From contig JACZZP010000001.1 of the NCBI GenBank assembly GCA_015183035.1, positions 1,302,001 to 1,366,000 of the forward strand: 64,000 nucleotides of DNA, written 5' to 3'. The translations under genes and the position numbers were made by a program. Below, piece by piece: positions 25,432 to 38,126 of the stretch. The notes below the pieces were generated by a model. It was not told where the DNA came from. It saw only the letters and a program-made list of their open reading frames with translations, and ran no database searches. Positions within the stretch are counted from its first letter, which is position 1. Each line of letters begins with the position of its first letter. The stretch comes from Meloidogyne chitwoodi. Lineage: Eukaryota > Nematoda > Chromadorea > Rhabditida > Meloidogynidae.

Positions 25432-27696
25432 TTATTTTTCTTTTAAAATGATTGATATAATTAATGATAAATTTTGACAAATTTTTTCAGCTGGAAAATT
25501 TAAAGCATCAGCCAATTGATTTAATTTAATTAATAAATCTTCACAAAATAAAAGAAAAGAATGTTCAAATATTTCATAATTATAATATTTGTTATAATTT
25601 TCTAATTTTTCCGAAATGAAATACTAAAAAATTTTATTATTAAAAGGAATTAAAAAAATAAAAATAATTTTTAAAAATATTTTATATTTATAATTAAATT
25701 CTAAATTAAAGAATTAATTTTAAAATAAATGAAACAAACTTTTGGTTGAGTAGAAATTTCAATTTGCTTGTAATTAGCTTTTTCACCATGTAACTCTTCA
25801 ATATTAAATTTAAAATTATTTATATTATTGTCATCATGATATTGAGGAACAGATTCTTTAATAGGTTGAATTATAAAATTGGACGATTGTGAATTTTCAT
25901 TTTTTAATCTATTTTTTGTATTTTAAAAAATTAAAAATATTATTCAATATTAAAAAAAAACCTTTGAAAAATAATTTTAAATTGTTTAGAATTAATTTGT
26001 ACAAAATGCTTAGTAAAAGATTTAAGTAAAAGAAAACAAAGTTCAGGTTCTGAATAAGCCCAATCAATGAAAACCTATTTAAATATATAAATAATTTATT
26101 TTATTTAATTTAAATATTTACCATAGTATCAAAATTAATTTTTCGTAATAATATAAAGAAAAGCAATTCAGGATCTAATATCTTTCCAAATGTTAATATT
26201 TCTTTTTTTGTTGAATATAACTTAAAAAAATTTTTTCATTTTTGTTAGAAATAAGAGATGCATCGAAAAAATAGAAAATTGGAGCTGTAGGCAAAAATTG
26301 ACAAACGTTAAGAATTGTGGTACCGAAATTTTATTTTTTCATAAAAATTGGTACTAAGGGGTAATCATACGTGCTGATCACGAATCTGATATCAGATTTT
26401 GCCTAACACTTGATTTTATCTAGGATTTTTTCAAGTACTTGATTTTTGGTCACTACATTCGGTGCCGGTCAAATTATATATCATTCTTTCCTCTCGAAGA
26501 TCTGAGTCTAATGGTACCACTCCCATGATGCAGAAATGCGATGGACCAAGATACAAGTCATTTAAAATCCAAAAAACGATAGTGGGAGAAATCTGAATTT
26601 TGGGATTGAAAAATAAAATGTACATATGTTATCTTATTCGAAAGCGTTTATCGATCTGAGTTGAATGACACCAAAATCATCAAGATTGGTCGATTTTAGA
26701 CAAAGTTATGACCAATCAAGAAAAATAAAAATTTGAGAAGAAGCAAGTAATTGACGAAAAATCATAGATAAAATCAAGTGTTAGACAAAATCTGAGTTCA
26801 GATTCGTGATCAGCGTCCCAAATTACCCCTAGACACATGTTTTCAGATTTGTTGAATTTTTTTTTCGTAGGGACCCAGATTCGTTGGGATTGCCAAATTT
26901 TAAATTAACACAAAATTTTCAACTTATCAAAAATAAGTCTAAAATTTTAAAATTTTCGAAATCGAAAAACGTAAATCTCAATGCAGCCCTATTATAAATT
27001 TAATTTTTGCTTTTCTTACCTTCATTATTGCAATAAAAGTGATTAAACAACGTTCATCATTTTCCATCAACGTTTGAACAAATGTATAAGGTGATGAAAA
27101 AAATAATAAATCCAATTTTTTAAAGAATGTATATATATGTTCTAATAAATTAGCTAAATTAAAAAAATAAAATAAAAATATTATTTATTTAAAATTTAAC
27201 AAAAAATATTCTCTTCAGTTGTCAATCCTAGTAATATAATTCCAATAGAAAAATAAGTAATTGAATTTAATTGAGAATTTTCAACAGAATTTGTAATAGC
27301 ATAAGAAGTTTGGGAAGAATTTTGGCAGGTTGATGAATTAGAGACAAGATTAAAGATACAAACCTTTGAAATTCCAGCAAACCAAACTTTTTCTAAATTA
27401 TAAAAATGGTCAAAATCAAAAGACAAAAATATTTTAAATAACAAAAATTGTCAAAAAAAACCTTGCAAAAATTGAATTTCTCCAGCAATTTTGAAGAGCT
27501 CCGAATAAATTGTATAAATAATTGGATGTTTTAATAAATTAAATTTGTTTTGACGCCATTCTAAAAAAATAAAGTTTTCAATCAAGGTAAATAATGATCG
27601 ACGTTTAGACGAGTCAGTTAATAGGAGACAATCAAGTTTTGCAGTTTCTCTAACAAAAATTCTTGTCAATTCTTCAATGTAATTGTTGTAGTTCAT
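25432..27696 (-). CDS. Lines-like protein (LINS family), tentative
   Basis: Exons join in frame from ATG 27696 (MNYNNYIEELTRIFVRE) to TAA 25432, about 345-375 residues. The content is alpha-helical with no signal or membrane segment. The middle resembles Lines proteins by pattern: a FFSSPYTFVQTLMENDE segment, then ILDPELLFFILLRKINFD followed by FIDWAYSEPELCFLLLKS, which is the order of short motifs I recall for the Lines family (Drosophila lines, human LINS1). That match is from memory of the pattern, not an alignment. One intron (about 26223-27019) is swollen by a foldback repeat. Upstream of the ATG is attttag followed by a two-codon open frame (ATG TAG). A Merlin-type element ends the 5' region 68 bp further up, so its promoter or leader may be affected. 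Confidence 0.5.
26358..26829. repeat. foldback repeat in an intron of the Lines-like gene
   Basis: The outer arms are inverted: ggggtaat...gctgatcacgaatctga at 26358-26433 pairs with the inverse at about 26757-26829, sharing a long ctaacacttgattttatct block. Inside, 26634-26722 carries a module (ttcgaaag..., accaaaatc, cgattttagacaaagttatg) that recurs in the foldback at 35036-35594. The insertion probably extends beyond the arms, since the intron around it (26240-27000) is GC-richer than other introns. No transposase remnant or duplication was found. Confidence 0.6.
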
Positions 27697-27763
27697 CCTA
27701 CATACTAAAATTTTATTGAAAATATTTAACAAAATATTAAATGGCTGATTTACAAAAAATTTT

Positions 27764-28309
27764 GGTACTTGTGTGTTATCCCTACGGACTTTTTGCGGAC
27801 TTTTTTTTTGCGGACAAATACCAATTTTTTCTTTTCTTTCTCCATGTACCGTTGTCACTCAGAATCAATCAATTAAATTTGATTCATAATATATATGAAA
27901 AGTTAAGAAAAAGTGCTGTTTATAATTTCTATTCAAGTTTATTAGCTATTTTATTTATAATGAAAATTTGGGATTTGCCAACAAATGAATTATGATTAGG
28001 TACAACTTCGTAGACCCCGAAACTGGATGTAATACTCAAAAAGTGGAAAGGATGTGGGGAAGTGCCAAATGGCGTAATAAGAAACATCGAGGGACAGCAC
28101 GTCACCACTTGGATAGTTATTTTGCAGAATTTATGTGGAGAAAAATGATTGGTGATAGAGACGTTTTTGAAGAAATTATGATTGTTTGGGGGAAATATTG
28201 GCCATTGGATTGATTTTTTCTTTTATATATTTTCTCTTTTAAAAAATAAATTTTGTCCGCAAAAAAAAAAAAGTCCGCAAAAAGTCCGTAGGGATAACAC
28301 ACAAGTACC
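27764..28309 (+). mobile_element. Merlin-type element 3: internally deleted copy upstream of the Lines-like gene
   Basis: A 546-bp element begins ggtacttgtgtgttatccc and ends with the inverse, terminal repeats extending about 45 bp (through ggactttttgcggac). It is flanked by an exact 8-bp duplication, aaaatttt, at 27756-27763 and 28310-28317. Inside, on the plus strand, MKIWDLPTNEL at 27960 (same start as element 2) is followed at once by a stop, and then at 27992-28213 by the C-terminal part of an ISXO2/Merlin DDE domain: YNFVDPETGCNTQKVERMW (with the probable last catalytic Glu), then GTARHHLDSYFAEFMWR. The zinc ribbon and most of the catalytic core were deleted, so it cannot move by itself. 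Confidence 0.9.
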
Positions 28310-28317
28310 AAAATTTT

Positions 28318-28878
28318 ATTGAAAACAAGAAATGCTTTATTTAAGATTTCAGTGTCATACATCTCGAGACGGCATTTCGGTAAAAGCAAATTACGTTAAA
28401 CGACATTTCGATAATTAGCCAAAATCCTCATTTTGGAAAAATACATTTCAGTGCCAAGTGGGACACGCCTGACTAGTCACGACTGATTACATATATGTAT
28501 GTAAACTTATTTACTAAAACTTATTGATAAGGTTGCCCAAAATCTCCTAATAAAATTTCCTAAAACAATAGCAGGATCCACATGCGGATTTTTTTAAACC
28601 TGATACCTGATGATCAGGCAGAACTAATCATGTAAAATCATGCATCCAACAAAATCCTGCCAGATCCTGTCCTCTAATTCTAAATAATAATTACGTGAAA
28701 GTCATGTGATAATAACACTCATTTTATATTAGCATTTTTTCTTTAATTAAATTTCTTTACGACTTAACTTTTTATTATAAAAATATTTAAAATCTAAATC
28801 TATGTAAAATACATATAATAAAATTAAGAAAATAATTTTTAATGATATTTGAGATCAAAAATGTTTATTGTTAATTGT
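28318..28878. other. intergenic spacer with short repeated words
   Basis: It lies between the Merlin element and the glutamate receptor 3' end. The words ggcatttcggtaa and gacatttcgataa recur about 35 bp apart near 28375-28412, and a palindrome cctgatgatcagg sits at 28607-28619. The word gccagatcctgt also occurs near 5835. These look like worn repeats. No gene is seen. Confidence 0.35.
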
Positions 28879-31800
28879 TCACAGAAAAGTATCATGAGCA
28901 GTGCTTGAAGCATTGCTTAACCCGGCTGAAGAGGTTTGTCTGGGTGATCCACTCGTATACTTATAACAACTTGAGCTACTTTTTCTATGACACGCAAGTA
29001 GGGCAGTATGTACAGTTGGTGATGGTGAAGAGAGTCGTTCAGAGATAAAATTCTTATTAACTTCACCTCTACCTCCCGCTTCGCTAATGGCATTGATGAC
29101 ATAATAACTAAAGGAATATATCATTATCCAATTGAGAATGTTTGTCCGGATGTCTGTTTGTGAGGGTTTTTATAGTAAAATGCTTTGGGGAAAAGAGAAT
29201 AGAGGCTTTTATAGTAGTTTTTGACAGTTGGATACTATATAAACCGATATTTTCTCATCATATTTTAGTTGTGGTGGTCGGTATTGAGGTGGTGGCTGAG
29301 GCTACGCTACGGTGGTGGCTGAGGCTACGCTACGGTGGTGGCCGAGGCTACGCTACTGTGGTTTTTGGCGGTAAGGGAGGTCAGGGTTGGTGGGTGGGCG
29401 ACCTTTTATATTATTTCTTTTTTATTTTTATATCTTCGTTGCCGTTAGTTCTTTGAGCAAGCTGTGTTGTTATAGCAATGTAGCTGTTTTGGTTTAAAGA
29501 ATGTTTTGCCTACTTATTTTTTTAAGTTCATCTATGTTTATTCACGTTTTTTTGTTCTTTGGAAATGTTTATTAGTATGATGACTTTATTGAACAGGTTA
29601 TTTTAGTTTTTTGTTTATTTTTTGTAGTGAAGAAGGACGCCCGAAGGGCAACCAACTTCGCTAGTTAAATTAAATTATAGAAGATTTCATTATTTTAACC
29701 TGCCAATGGAAGCCTCTTGCTTTCTTTGCATAATGCTGCCAACAGCTTCTTTACGCACATTTTTATGTTTTTCAAAAAGTATAATATAAATTTTTGGTGA
29801 AAATATACACACAAGGGCGACGTTGGCGCTCATACTTATTGATATGCAAAATGCAGTTGTTTGAATCTGGATTTTATTATTCTACTTAATTTGTTTATAT
29901 TATGTAGATATTACTTGGAAATCACTACTCGTTCCAATAAAGAATAATATAAGGCAACACCAGAGAACGCAGGTTGTGTACCTAAAATAAATAGAAAGAC
30001 TTAAATTTAAAAATATTTATAGATTCAATATTAAGATTACATTGAAAATCCAATATAACGAGTCTCATTGAAATTCTCAGGTACTTTTCGTGTTTTTATT
30101 GCATAAACTGTACATAAAATAAGTAAAATAGCTTCATAAGCTAATGAATAAAGGAAATGATGATCAGGTACATTACAAGCTAGAACAACTTCTGCTCGTG
30201 TAGGATATATATGTTGTGTACCTGTTTTTTATAATAGTTAATTATTTATATTCAAAATTAACTATAAATTTTAAAAAATACCAGGAGGTTGAACAAGAAG
30301 CCAAACTAACGTAAAAATTTGTTTTGAACCAACAAAGGCAGCAGTAAGTGCTAATTGAGAAATTGGAGAAATCATTGGTGGTGGACGTCTGCTTCGAGTT
30401 GCCTTTAAAATTTTATTATTTAAAAATTTTTTTTATTCATTTGCCTGTGAGAATATCCGATAAATTCGATTAGTTTTAACAAGAAGTGATGAATAAAGGC
30501 ATGAAAATGCAAGACCTATTCCTAAATTTTATTTAAAAATTAATTTTAAAGAAAGTTTTTTTTACCTATTCTTCGAATTGTGCAAACAATAGTATCTGGT
30601 TTTGAAAGTAATATAAAAGTTATTGAATAACAAACAAGACATGAACAAAGCAAAACATGACTTAATTCTCTTCCAGATGCCTTTACAACTGGAGTATCTG
30701 CATAACTTTAAATATTTTATTTAAAAATAAATTATTTTAAAGATATATAAACATTGTATAAATAAGCAAAACTAAAAGAGTAGCCAAAATGCCAATTATT
30801 GCTAAAGCAGTAGGAACAATTGAATACCTAAATAAATAAATTAATTAAATTTTTATTTAAAAAAATTAACCAAGCATTCCAACGCATATGTTTTAAATGT
30901 TTATCAACCAAAGAGAAGCAACCTGTTCGACCTTCGGTTGGCCAATTTCCTTTTCCACAATCTGCGCAGGCAGTCTCATTAATGAGATATTCATAATCTT
31001 CACATTTACCACATGCCCAACAACAATGTTCGTCCTAAATAAAAATTATTTTAATTTTTTTTTAATTTATTAAAAATTTAATACCTCTTTAATTAATTGT
31101 TTTTTATAACCCAAAGGACAAGGAAGTGAACAAACGGAGATAGGTGGAAGTGGTAAAATTTTATTTTCTTCATTTATTTCATTATTTATATTCCAAAAAA
31201 GAAGACTTTCATCAATTTCTAATGCTTCTTCTGACCATCGGCCAACAACAATATAATCAGACCTATCAGAAGAATCTAAATTTCCAAATTGTATTTGACG
31301 TTTTCTTGAGGGTTGATAATTAAGAATTGTGTAATGAGCTGGGCCATCACCCTATAAAAATATTATTATTATAAAATTAATTTAAAATAAAATGCCTGAG
31401 GGCTAAAATGAACTCTTTTTCCAACCAAATCTTTAAAAAATATATTTTTGTAAAATAATAATAATAATTATTATTATTATTATAACCTTCAAATTTAACA
31501 TTTAATAAATATTTGTAAAAATTTTCTCCATCAATATGTCTCATTGCTGGACAAACCTTTTTATTATTAAAATAATTAGTATATAATTATTTTAATTTAA
31601 AAAAAACTTGTGGTAATCTAGCATAACGTGAAATCCAACTACTTTCTATTGAATCATCTGGACATACTTTTTCTTTCATTGCTTGTAAAGCATGGGCAAT
31701 TGCATCTTAAAATAATAATTAATTTTTAAAATTAAGTTTTATTAAACATACAAACAGCCTCTATAACAAATTGTACTTTATCATCAGCACTAAAATTATC

Positions 31801-33567
31801 TGCTGATTGTCTTTGAGCTTCACATCTAAAATAAATAATTAATTAATTTTGTAATTATTTTTTAAACTTACCTATTTAATTTTGATTCTGATGGTAAATC
31901 AAACTCACAATTAAATTTATGTCTCCATAATTCTCTTTAAAATTATTTTAAAATATATTATTTATTTTTCCAATACCTTAACCATTTATTTCGTTCAAAA
32001 TTTTCATTTCCTGGATGTAGAGAAAGATAATACTTTAAATAATATATTTATTATTATTATATTAATTTACTTCTTCAAATGTTGGTACTCTTTGTGATTC
32101 AAGCATTAAAACAATAGCACCTTCAGCAGCTAATTTTCTACTTCCTAATGTATACTTTAAAAAAATATTAAATTATTATTATTTAAAAAAATAATATTAT
32201 TATTTATTACAACATACATACATATTCATTATTTCTATCCCAACCTTCACTAGCTAACCAAATAATTCTTTTTCTTTTATAATCTCCACCCATTCTCTCA
32301 CTTGCCTTAAAAATATATAATTTATTTAAAAAAAAATAAATAAAACTTTTTGTAATAAATCAGGAACATATTCTGTTCCAACAAAAAGAGCAACAATTCT
32401 AGCCCCAACTTGTTTATCTTGTTGAAGTCTTTTTTAAATAATATTTTATATTTATTTATTTATTTATTACTTTTTAATTAAATTATCAATAGAATCACGT
32501 AAAGATTCTGGTTTCATTGAAACACGTTCCTCAATAGCAATACAAATTTTAGCACGACGAGCTTCTTTTTTAAAAGCATCTGCACCTAATTCTCCATATT
32601 CATCAGCAGAATATACCTTTTTTAATTAAATTAATTTATAATAATTAATTAATTAATAAATAACTAATGAAACATAAGTCCAATTAAAATGAACAGCAAT
32701 ATCTATCATTGCACGTGCTTGATAATTATCACTAGGAACTGTTCTAAAATTATTATTTATTTATTAAATAATTAAATTAAAAAAACAAATACCTAGCAAA
32801 ATATTCAAAACGATTTTTATCACTTAAATCAGCATTTGTACTTGCTAATATTAAAAAATAAATATATTAAGAATTTTAAAAAATTACCAGGGCTAACTTG
32901 AACAATTCGAAAAAGTCTAAGTAAATTAGCTATCTAAAATTAAAATTATTAAAAAAAATAAATAAAAAATACTTGAACTGTAACAGAAGAATAACTAGCA
33001 CCAACTACAGCAACAACACTTTTTTTAGGACTTGAATTAGGTATTAATTTTGGTTGTCTGCCATCGTTACATTTATATTCTGATATTCCAAAAGATCCAC
33101 CAATCATTTCTCTTACAAAATCTCTTTAAAATAAAATAATTATTTTAAAATAAATAAAATAAAAATACAATGATTGATTTAATGCATATGCTGGATTAGA
33201 ACAAGAATCTAAAATTAAAGCTCCCTTAAATTATATAAAATATATTTTTAAATATTAATTTTAAAATAACCAATTTATATCCTCTAAGAAATTCTGTTTG
33301 TGAATTTATCATATCTAAAGCATAAAGAAATGCTTCTACTCTATGAACACCTCTTGTTTCAAATATTTCTCCACAAGGGGAAATACCACCACTTCCTTTT
33401 GCATGAACAGGAAAAACACCTCCAATAATTAAATCACCAGGAATTCTAAGTTGACGAATATTTTCAATTGGTTGTCCACTAAAAACACCTGCAGGATCAT
33501 CAACTGCTTGTGCTAATAAATTAATATGAGTTATTGTACGAAGTGTCATTGTAAGAAGAGAAAACAT
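28879..33567 (-). CDS. metabotropic glutamate receptor (class C GPCR, mgl family)
   Basis: About 25 small exons join from ATG 33567 to TGA 28879. The N-terminus has a venus-flytrap ligand domain (LIIGGVFPVHAKGSGG, CGEIFETRGVHRVEAF, VVGASYSSVTVQIANLL, VSPASTNADLSDK, ARTVPSDNYQARAMIDI, FNWTYVSLVYS). A Cys-rich linker follows (SVCSLPCPLGYKKQLIKEDE, HCCWACGKCEDYEY, ACADCGKGNWP) and then seven membrane helices (e.g. FILLSKPDTIVCTIRRIG, FTLVWLLVQPPG, TTCVLWCCLILFFIG, ANVALVCIFSPKIYIIL). The short tail ends AHDTFL, a class I PDZ-binding pattern (T-x-hydrophobic). It should couple extracellular glutamate to G proteins in neurons. The signal peptide is weak (MFSLLTMTLRTITHINLLAQAV), so an upstream exon may be missed. 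The last intron (29112-29697) holds a 23-bp tandem repeat. Confidence 0.93.
29288..29356. repeat. three tandem copies of a 23-bp GC-rich unit in the receptor's last intron
   Basis: Units lie at 29288-29310, 29311-29333 and 29334-29356. Each starts ggtggtgg and ends gaggctacgctac; the third has one substitution. The surroundings up to about 29460 are also G-rich on the plus strand. An open frame crosses it (Arg/Tyr/Gly-rich) but has no support as a gene. Confidence 0.9.
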
Positions 33568-36500
33568 TATTTATTTATTTTAAAAATATTAAAATATATT
33601 TATTTTATATAATTAAACAATTACAGAATTAAAATATAAAATCTTTAATTATTTACTTATAAGCTTTTTTTAAAAGAAAAATGTGCGTGCGTATATAATA
33701 ATAATAATAATATTTATTTATATACATAGTAATTTATTTATTTATTTATTAGAAAAATCGTAAAAATTATTTTAATAATTTATGAAATAAAACTTTTTTT
33801 TTAATTAATATTTATATAAAAGATATATTTATATTTAATAAAATTATTAAATAAAAATTAGGTAATTTAAAAATAAATTATAAAATAAAAAAACAAATAA
33901 TAATTAAATATAAACTTTTTAAAACTTTTAGAAATTTAAAATTTTAAAGAATTACACATCAATTGATTTAAATATTTTATGACAATTTTACGTTTTCTCG
34001 GCATTTTAAATAAATAAATAAATAAAATTTCCTTTGAATGCCGACATTTTCAACATTTAGCTAACAATTGTTGTGTGTTAGTTTAGGTTATTTTTTTATT
34101 TTTTATAAAATAAAACTTTTTTTTTAGTGAAAAGAGGTAAAAAATATATAAATATTAGTAACAAAATAAAATATTAATAAATAAATAGGACCTTCAAAAA
34201 TATTGACGAAAAATATTAAATAAATATTGATTAAAAAAGTTCAAAATATTAATAGAAATATTTAAAAATCTATGAAATATTGTCGAAATTTTTTAAAATT
34301 AGACATATTTTACCTTTGCTGACAAACCACAGAAAATATTACCTGAAACAGAAATTCTGTGCTCTATGGAATAAACACAGATCTGTGGATTTTATGCCCT
34401 CATTCAACAGATTCAGAGATATATATTTCCCCAAAAATCTGACTTCCCAGAATTTTATTGAAACAGATTTTCCCCATATTACTTATGTGCTCAGAATCTG
34501 GTAGTAATTGAGATAGGCCCTTTTAAATAAATATTATTTTCACATTTAAGTATTCACTTAATCCATTCACAAAATCAGATATTTTTAGTTTGGGCCATTC
34601 TTTTTTTGTTAATTTTATATTTTAGTTCTCAACTAAAAATGTAGAAAAATAGCGAAATAGCTTTAAAATATAATATAATTGTACAATGAAAAAACAAATT
34701 TTTGACAAAAAGTTCAAAATATTGAAATCAAAAATAAATAAATAATATTATTTTATTAATATATTAAATAAAATAATATTTTAATTATTTATTATATTAA
34801 TAAAAATAATTTTCTTTCAAAAAGCCATTTATTTGTTTGATATATGAGACAATAAATTATAAAATAAATTAATTTTTTTATAAAATATTTTTTTAAAAAA
34901 ACATAAATTTTAAATAAAATTCTATGTTTTATTAAAATAAATATTTTGATTAAGATAAAATTATAGAAAATATTTAAAAAATATCGTTAAATTTTTTATT
35001 TTGGAAAAATTTGCTTTGAGGGCCCAGATTCCGATCTGGACAATATATGTCATTCGAAAGAGCTCGTCGAGTAGAGTCGAACGACATCAAAAAAAGTTTT
35101 GGGACTCAAGTCGAAGCCGAGATACAGGTTCCTGATTGTCTAATAACCATAGGGGGGAGTAAGTTGATTTTTGGGGTGAAAAAATCGAATATGAGTATGA
35201 TAGCTCATTCGAAAGAGCTCTTCGATACCTATCAAATGAGACCAAAATCGTCTTGATTGAACGATTTTGAACAAAGTTATGAAGGATCGAAGTTTGCTGG
35301 AAACACGCCAAACGGACTTATTGGGAGTGTTTTATGACTTCTTCATTTGGGCGCCCATCGCTGGTTGGCTTTTGGTACATGCGTTATTCTACAGCTATAA
35401 TTACAACAAAATAATTAATTCAGTGAAAATAATTTAAAAGCAGCCGCGGTAATCACCTCAAATGAGCTTACTCCCCCCTATGGTTATTAGACAATCAGGG
35501 ACCTGTATCTCGGCTTCGACTTGAGTCCCAAAACTTTTTTTGATGTCGTTCGACTCTACTCGACGAGCTCTTTCGAATGACATATATTGTCCAGTCAAAG
35601 CAAGTTTTACCTTTATTTTTTTTATTTTTATTTAATTAAAATAATTTAAATATATTAATAAAAAATAAAATAAAAATTTTAATTTTTAAAAATATTTTTT
35701 ATTTTTTTAATAAATAAATTATTATTAAAATTAAATTAAATTTATAAATTTTTATAAAATAAAAAACTTATCATTTATAAAGTAATTATAAAATAAATGA
35801 AACAATTTTTTTTATAAAAAATAAAATAATAAATATAATCTTTTTTTCATTTAACTAATGAGACTAAATAAGAAAATAATATTTATATTATATTTTTTAA
35901 TAAAAAAAGAGAAATCCCTCAGGATATTTTTAATAATGAAAAAAAGAATAATTCAAACATTTTAAATTAAGTGAATAAAAAACTAATAAATAATTTAATA
36001 AAATATAATTTTGTTATTATTTAAAACATTAAATAATTAATAATAATATAATTTTTAAATTTAATTTGTAAATATATTTTTTAAAATATTTTGCTTTTTT
36101 TTTCTTTTAAAATATAAATTAATTTATTTAATAAATTATTTTAATATTTTTTAAAAATAAATAATATTAAAATAATTTAATAATTATTATTTTAAAATTA
36201 ATATAAATAAATAAATATTTTATTTATTTATTTATTTATAAAAAATAGGGTCAATAATAATTATAAAAGAATATTAAAATAATCCATAAAAATGGGAAGG
36301 AAACCACTCACTCACTACATAAATAAATAAAACATTTTATATTTATTTATTTATTTAAAAATATATATTTATATTTAATTAATTAATTAATTTTTAAAAG
36401 TTTTTTTATTTCAAATATTTATTAAAATAATTATTTTCTATTTTTATCATTATTTTATATATAAATTGTTTAAAAATCGGAGATTATTATTTTAAATATA

Positions 36501-36855
36501 AATAGGTTATATATAAATATATTTATTTATTAATTTATTAGATAGACAAATATTAAAATAATCAATATTATAATAAATTAATTTTTTATTAATATATATC
36601 TTTTTTTAAAATTAAATTAAAAATATATATTTAATTAAAAGTCATAATTTTATATAAATAAATACATTTAAATTTAATAAAATATTTTCTTACAAATTAA
36701 TAATTATATAAATAATCTTTATCGCCGAAAAAAGTTGTAGGATAGAAACCTGCTTTTTTTTTTATTTTATTTATTTTTATTTTTTTAAAATTAAATTATT
36801 AATAATAATAATATAAGATTATTTTTTTAGTTTTTAATTTTTATTTAAAAAATAA
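33568..36855. other. long AT-rich intergenic region
   Basis: About 3.3 kb with no recognisable gene. It contains the upstream region of the glutamate receptor, a less AT-rich block at 34290-34510 (wording such as cagaaattctgtgc and cagatctgtgg, unassigned), and the foldback at 35036-35594. The remainder is A/T homopolymer and ATTT/AAAT repeats. Confidence 0.4.
35036..35594. repeat. long foldback element with near-identical 128-bp arms
   Basis: The left arm 35036-35163 and right arm 35467-35594 are inverted copies; by eye they differ at one base. Pairing continues outside the arms (ttgctttga / tcaaagcaa) except for a 16-nt extra block on the left. The spacer of about 300 bp holds a second copy of the ttcgaaagagctc module (35217 on) and the accaaaatcgtc...acaaagttatgaaggatc stretch shared with the intron repeat at 26358-26829. 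No coding capacity or clear target duplication. If transcribed through, it would form a long hairpin. Confidence 0.85.
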
Positions 36856-38126
36856 ATGATTATTTTACTTCCTGAAATATGGTTTGATATATTTAAATTA
36901 TTAAATTACAATCAATTATGTAATTTACGTTTAACTAAAAGATTATTTTTATTATTAATTGACCATAATAAAAATAATTTTGCTCTTAAAGAATTTCATA
37001 GTCTTGAATTTGTTTTTATTTTTTAAATAAATAAATAAATAAATTAATTTAAAGGATCGTGAAGGTCATGATTATATGTCTTCTTGGTTAAAGGCTAAAG
37101 ATATATATAAAGAGATTGTTAATAAATATGGATATAAATTTGATTTATTTGAACCAAATGATAATTTAATTAAAAAAGTAATTTTAAAATTAATATTTAT
37201 TTTTTTAAATTAATTTTAAGTGGAATGCAGCATTAACTGAACGAATTCCATTATTTATTCCAGAAATGTATACAAAATTAAAATCAGCAGAATATAATAT
37301 TATTATTACAATAAAAGGTTGTTTTTTAATTTAATTAATTTATTAAATTAAATTAAAAAAAGAAAAAGATCCTTATAATCAAAGACTTCGTTTATTTCTT
37401 CCACATTTTCCTGAAAGAATTGGTCAATTAATATTTATTCGTTATTGGCTAGAACAATTATCATTTTGTTCTTTTTTTACTTCATTTTGTTATTGTGATT
37501 GTTATTATGCTATATTTAATCCAAAAATATTAAATTTAATTTTTGATGATTTTAAATCATTTAATTTTTATACAAAAATTGCTGGACTTGATATTGCTAA
37601 AAATAATAATTTAGAATTAAATAAACAATTTATTGAATTTGTTTCAAAACATTTAATTATAACAAAATGTTTATATTTGTGTATTGGTAATAATCAACAA
37701 CAAAATAATAATAATAATTATTATGAAAATATTATTAAATTAATTTTAAATTATGGAAATAAAATTGCTAAAATTAGATTTTGTTATGAAAATATTATTT
37801 TTGAACATTCTTTATTAATTAATACAATTATTGAAGTATTTATTATTTTTTTAAAATTATATTTTATTAATTTTTAGAATATTCAAACTTCAATAAATTG
37901 TTCTAAAATAATTTCAGATATTGAAATTAAAGGAATTAATAATTTACCTTTACCTAATTTATTATTAAATATTATTAAATCAGAAAAAGGTTTAAATAAA
38001 GAAAAACATTTTTATACAAAATATTTAATTGTTAATAATAATTATTATTTTATTATTTATTTTTCACATCCTACTGATTCTAAAAAATATAAATATTTTC
38101 ATTTTTATCGTACTAATTTTATTTAA
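36856..38126 (+). CDS. divergent F-box protein
   Basis: Exons 36856-37011, 37055-37177, 37221-37317, 37363-37835 and 37878-38126 join in frame, giving about 365 residues. The N-terminus LLPEIWFDIFKLLNYNQL...LRLTKRLFLLL fits the F-box pattern (LP-E-x3-x-I-F-x-x-L), which would bind SKP1 and make it a substrate adaptor of SCF ubiquitin ligases. The rest is Asn/Ile/Phe/Tyr-rich with no WD40, LRR or FTH domain I recognise, as in the large, fast-evolving F-box families of plant-parasitic nematodes. The middle includes a poly-Asn stretch (NNQQQNNNNN). Biased codon and residue use suggests weak constraint. No signal peptide. Confidence 0.72.

Noticed and set aside
29142..29456. 104-codon plus-strand frame in the receptor's last intron
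   Set aside because: Most of it is the 23-bp tandem repeat; no recognisable domain and no splice support.
35448..35461. gcagccgcggtaat, identical to the ribosomal small-subunit 530-loop word
   Set aside because: Only about 14 nt match and the flanks do not look like rRNA; it lies in the spacer of a foldback repeat. Too short to call an rRNA fragment.
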